From Flavobacteriales bacterium UBA720 (GTDB lineage: Bacteria > Bacteroidota > Bacteroidia > Flavobacteriales > Weeksellaceae): 25,629 bases of DNA. How positions within the stretch are numbered: the first letter of the stretch is position 1; each line of letters begins with the position of its first letter. A program made the position numbers and the translations under genes. The DNA lies in contig DBLQ01000049.1 of NCBI GenBank assembly GCA_002297505.1, positions 1 to 25,629 of the forward strand, written 5' to 3'. Under the pieces are notes generated by a model. It was not told the DNA's origin. It did no database searches and saw only the letters and a list, made by a program, of their open reading frames with translations. Positions 23,978 to 25,629 of the stretch are shown piece by piece.

Positions 23978-25629
23978 TCAGTTGGAATAACCTTTCAGCA
24001 ATTCCCGATAGCCGGTGAGGATCGAAGATTTCGAGATAAATCCAATGAATTTATTCTGATGATTCACCACGGGTAAGTTCCAGGTATTGGTGTTGTCAAA
24101 AATCTGAAGTATTTCCTTGGGCTTGTCATCCAAATTGACAACAGCAGCAGGGCTTTTCATAATTTTATTGATGGTTGCAGCCAGTTCAATATCTTTATTA
24201 AAAATATATGGCCTGATATCATCCAGCGTTAGGATTCCCCGCAACTGATTGCCGTCATCGGTGACTGCAAAAATATTTTTATTATTGCTTTTGATCATCT
24301 CAAAAAGATCATGAAGAGATGCGTCCTGATGGATGGTCCCTGATTGAAAGTCGATAAAATCTTCAGTCCGAAGGGAAAAAAGCAAATTTTCATCGTGCTG
24401 GCTGGTGAAAATTTTTCCTTGGGCGGCCAGGGATTTCAGCTCGGGAGAAATCGGCGAAAACCACTTGGCCATCAGGTAGGAGATAACCGAAACGATCATC
24501 AGCGGTATAAAAAGATCGTACCCGAAGCTGGACTCGGCAATCAGGAAGATGGCCGTAAGCGGCGCATAAAGCACACCACTCATAGCACCTGCCATACCTA
24601 CCAAAACCAGATTGGACGTTGGTACTTCCGTAAACCCAATCTGCTGGCAAATGACTGCAAACAAAAAGCCCACAGAACCGCCGGCAAACAGCGACGGCGC
24701 AAAGTTACCTCCATTACCGCCACCAAAAATTGTAAACGATGTGGCAAACGCTTTCAACAGACAGATAAGAGCTAAAAATATGATGACCGTCCATTCGCTG
24801 ATCTCAAAATAACGGAAGAGACTGTTCTCTATAATTGCTTTGGTCTGGCCGTTGGTAAAGGCTTTCACCGTATCGTATCCTTCACCAAACAGCGGCGGAA
24901 ACAGTACGCACAAAAGTGACAGGACAGCGCCGCCCATCATGGCTTTCCGAAGTGGCGAGACGGTAAAACCTTTGAGGAAATGTTCCACCTTCTGAGAGAT
25001 AATCAGAAAATATCTGGCATACAGGCCGGTAATGAGACCCAGAATGAGATAATAAGGCAGATTTCTGTAATTAAAAGCTTCTCTCGTATGAAACCTGAAA
25101 AGAATATCTTCCTGAAGCAAAATGCGTGAAAGCAAGCTGCCACACACCGCTGCCACCACCAGAGGAATAAAGTCGGTAAAGACCACGCCGGTTAGAAGAA
25201 TTTCAAAAGCGAACATCACGCCGGCAATCGGTGCATTGAATGCCGAAGCTACACCCGCAGTGGCACCAGCAGCCAGCAGCAAGGTTCTTTCCTTGTAATT
25301 CAGCCTGTAAGTCTGCGCAAAATTGGATCCGATGGCAGCACCTGTCACGGCAATCGGGCTTTCCAGACCGGCAGATCCTCCGAGTCCTACCGTAATAGCA
25401 CTTTGGACCATTTGTGAGTACATCTTCACTGATGAAACAATGCTGGAATTCTGTGCGATCTCATAGAGTATCGCGCCGATGCCTTTCCGGTCCTGGCCTT
25501 GGAAAACAGTCTTCACAATAGTTGCCGTCATCACAATACCTAAAAAGGGGAAGATGATGTAAAAAAGAACCTGATATTCGAAATGAACTTTATTGGTAAT
25601 AAAAAAATGGATATTGTGCACAATGGTCT
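23978..25629 (-). CDS. CLC-family chloride channel/antiporter with C-terminal CBS domains, 5' end cut
   Basis: About 550 visible residues of a CLC transporter; the frame is open to the window edge, and the first helix or two are missing, so the true start lies beyond 25629. Pore motifs are present: GSAGLESPIAV (gating-glutamate position in the GxExP-type motif) and GGNGGNFAPSLFAGGSVG (second selectivity segment). About ten membrane helices are visible. The C-terminal about 130 residues form a pair of CBS domains (FIDFQSGTIHQDASLHDL to FIGFISKSSILTGY) that may bind adenine nucleotides and regulate transport. It moves chloride, possibly in exchange for protons, across the inner membrane. A chromosomal housekeeping gene outside the element. 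Confidence 0.95.
   Translation of the reverse strand, partial: TIVHNIHFFITNKVHFEYQVLFYIIFPFLGIVMTATIVKTVFQGQDRKGIGAILYEIAQNSSIVSSVKMYSQMVQSAITVGLGGSAGLESPIAVTGAAIGSNFAQTYRLNYKERTLLLAAGATAGVASAFNAPIAGVMFAFEILLTGVVFTDFIPLVVAAVCGSLLSRILLQEDILFRFHTREAFNYRNLPYYLILGLITGLYARYFLIISQKVEHFLKGFTVSPLRKAMMGGAVLSLLCVLFPPLFGEGYDTVKAFTNGQTKAIIENSLFRYFEISEWTVIIFLALICLLKAFATSFTIFGGGNGGNFAPSLFAGGSVGFLFAVICQQIGFTEVPTSNLVLVGMAGAMSGVLYAPLTAIFLIAESSFGYDLFIPLMIVSVISYLMAKWFSPISPELKSLAAQGKIFTSQHDENLLFSLRTEDFIDFQSGTIHQDASLHDLFEMIKSNNKNIFAVTDDGNQLRGILTLDDIRPYIFNKDIELAATINKIMKSPAAVVNLDDKPKEILQIFDNTNTWNLPVVNHQNKFIGFISKSSILTGYRELLKGYSN

Noticed and set aside
23902..24018. A 38-codon plus-strand frame (containing YFEVKDYPDLGADTIYF) overlapping the 3' end of the CLC gene, possibly a gene relic
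   Set aside because: It looks protein-like but has no ATG, is bounded by stops and matches nothing I recognise; too weak to list as a pseudogene.
24344..24775. 143-residue plus-strand frame inside the CLC gene
   Set aside because: Basic, low-complexity shadow of the CLC coding strand.
1..25629. CRISPR arrays, insertion sequences, rRNA and tRNA genes
   Set aside because: No regularly spaced repeats, transposase motifs or RNA gene signatures were seen in any gap.

Overview
The window looks like part of a flavobacterial genome in the Chryseobacterium/Elizabethkingia group. This rests on the protein families, the AT-rich DNA, signal peptides ending in AQ, and the absence of clear Shine-Dalgarno sites. 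About the first 22 kb is the interior and one end of a CTnDOT-type integrative and conjugative element (ICE). The last 2.7 kb looks like host chromosome. No integrase, relaxase or coupling protein lies in the window, so the other end of the element must lie to the left.

Layout: (1) 2-1270 holds the tail of a ParA-like traA, a DUF3408 protein and traD. (2) 1300-3450 is an antisense cargo pair, an AraC-type regulator followed by an FAD monooxygenase, inserted between traD and traE. It is closed off by a long bidirectional hairpin. (3) 3709-12669 is the type IV mating-pair operon traE, F, G, I, J, K, L, M, N, O, Q. It reads in one direction with overlaps or short gaps and ends at a strong terminator. 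traN is split by an apparent one-base frameshift, and traH and traP homologues were not seen. (4) 12801-15994 holds an orphan adenine DNA methyltransferase facing a radC / DUF932 / ssb cluster. (5) 16381-21711 is an accessory island with two tightly coupled operons: a DprA-like plus phosphoribosyltransferase pair, then a three-gene ABC-3C-type operon (nuclease-like sensor/effector, small middle component, DUF3732 ABC ATPase). A convergent gene for a membrane-anchored protein of unknown function follows. (6) 22345-22934 is non-coding and probably contains the element's right boundary. (7) 22935 onward holds a secreted DUF4350-like protein and a CLC chloride channel cut by the window edge.

How it fits together: the tra genes build the envelope-spanning DNA export channel. 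SSB, RadC and DUF932 are the usual helpers of mobile DNA after transfer. The methyltransferase may protect the incoming DNA. The ABC-3C operon, and probably the DprA/PRTase pair, read as anti-phage or inter-element conflict cargo carried by the ICE. That operon and that pair are the best candidates for an undescribed system here. All assignments are from reading the sequence; no database search was run.
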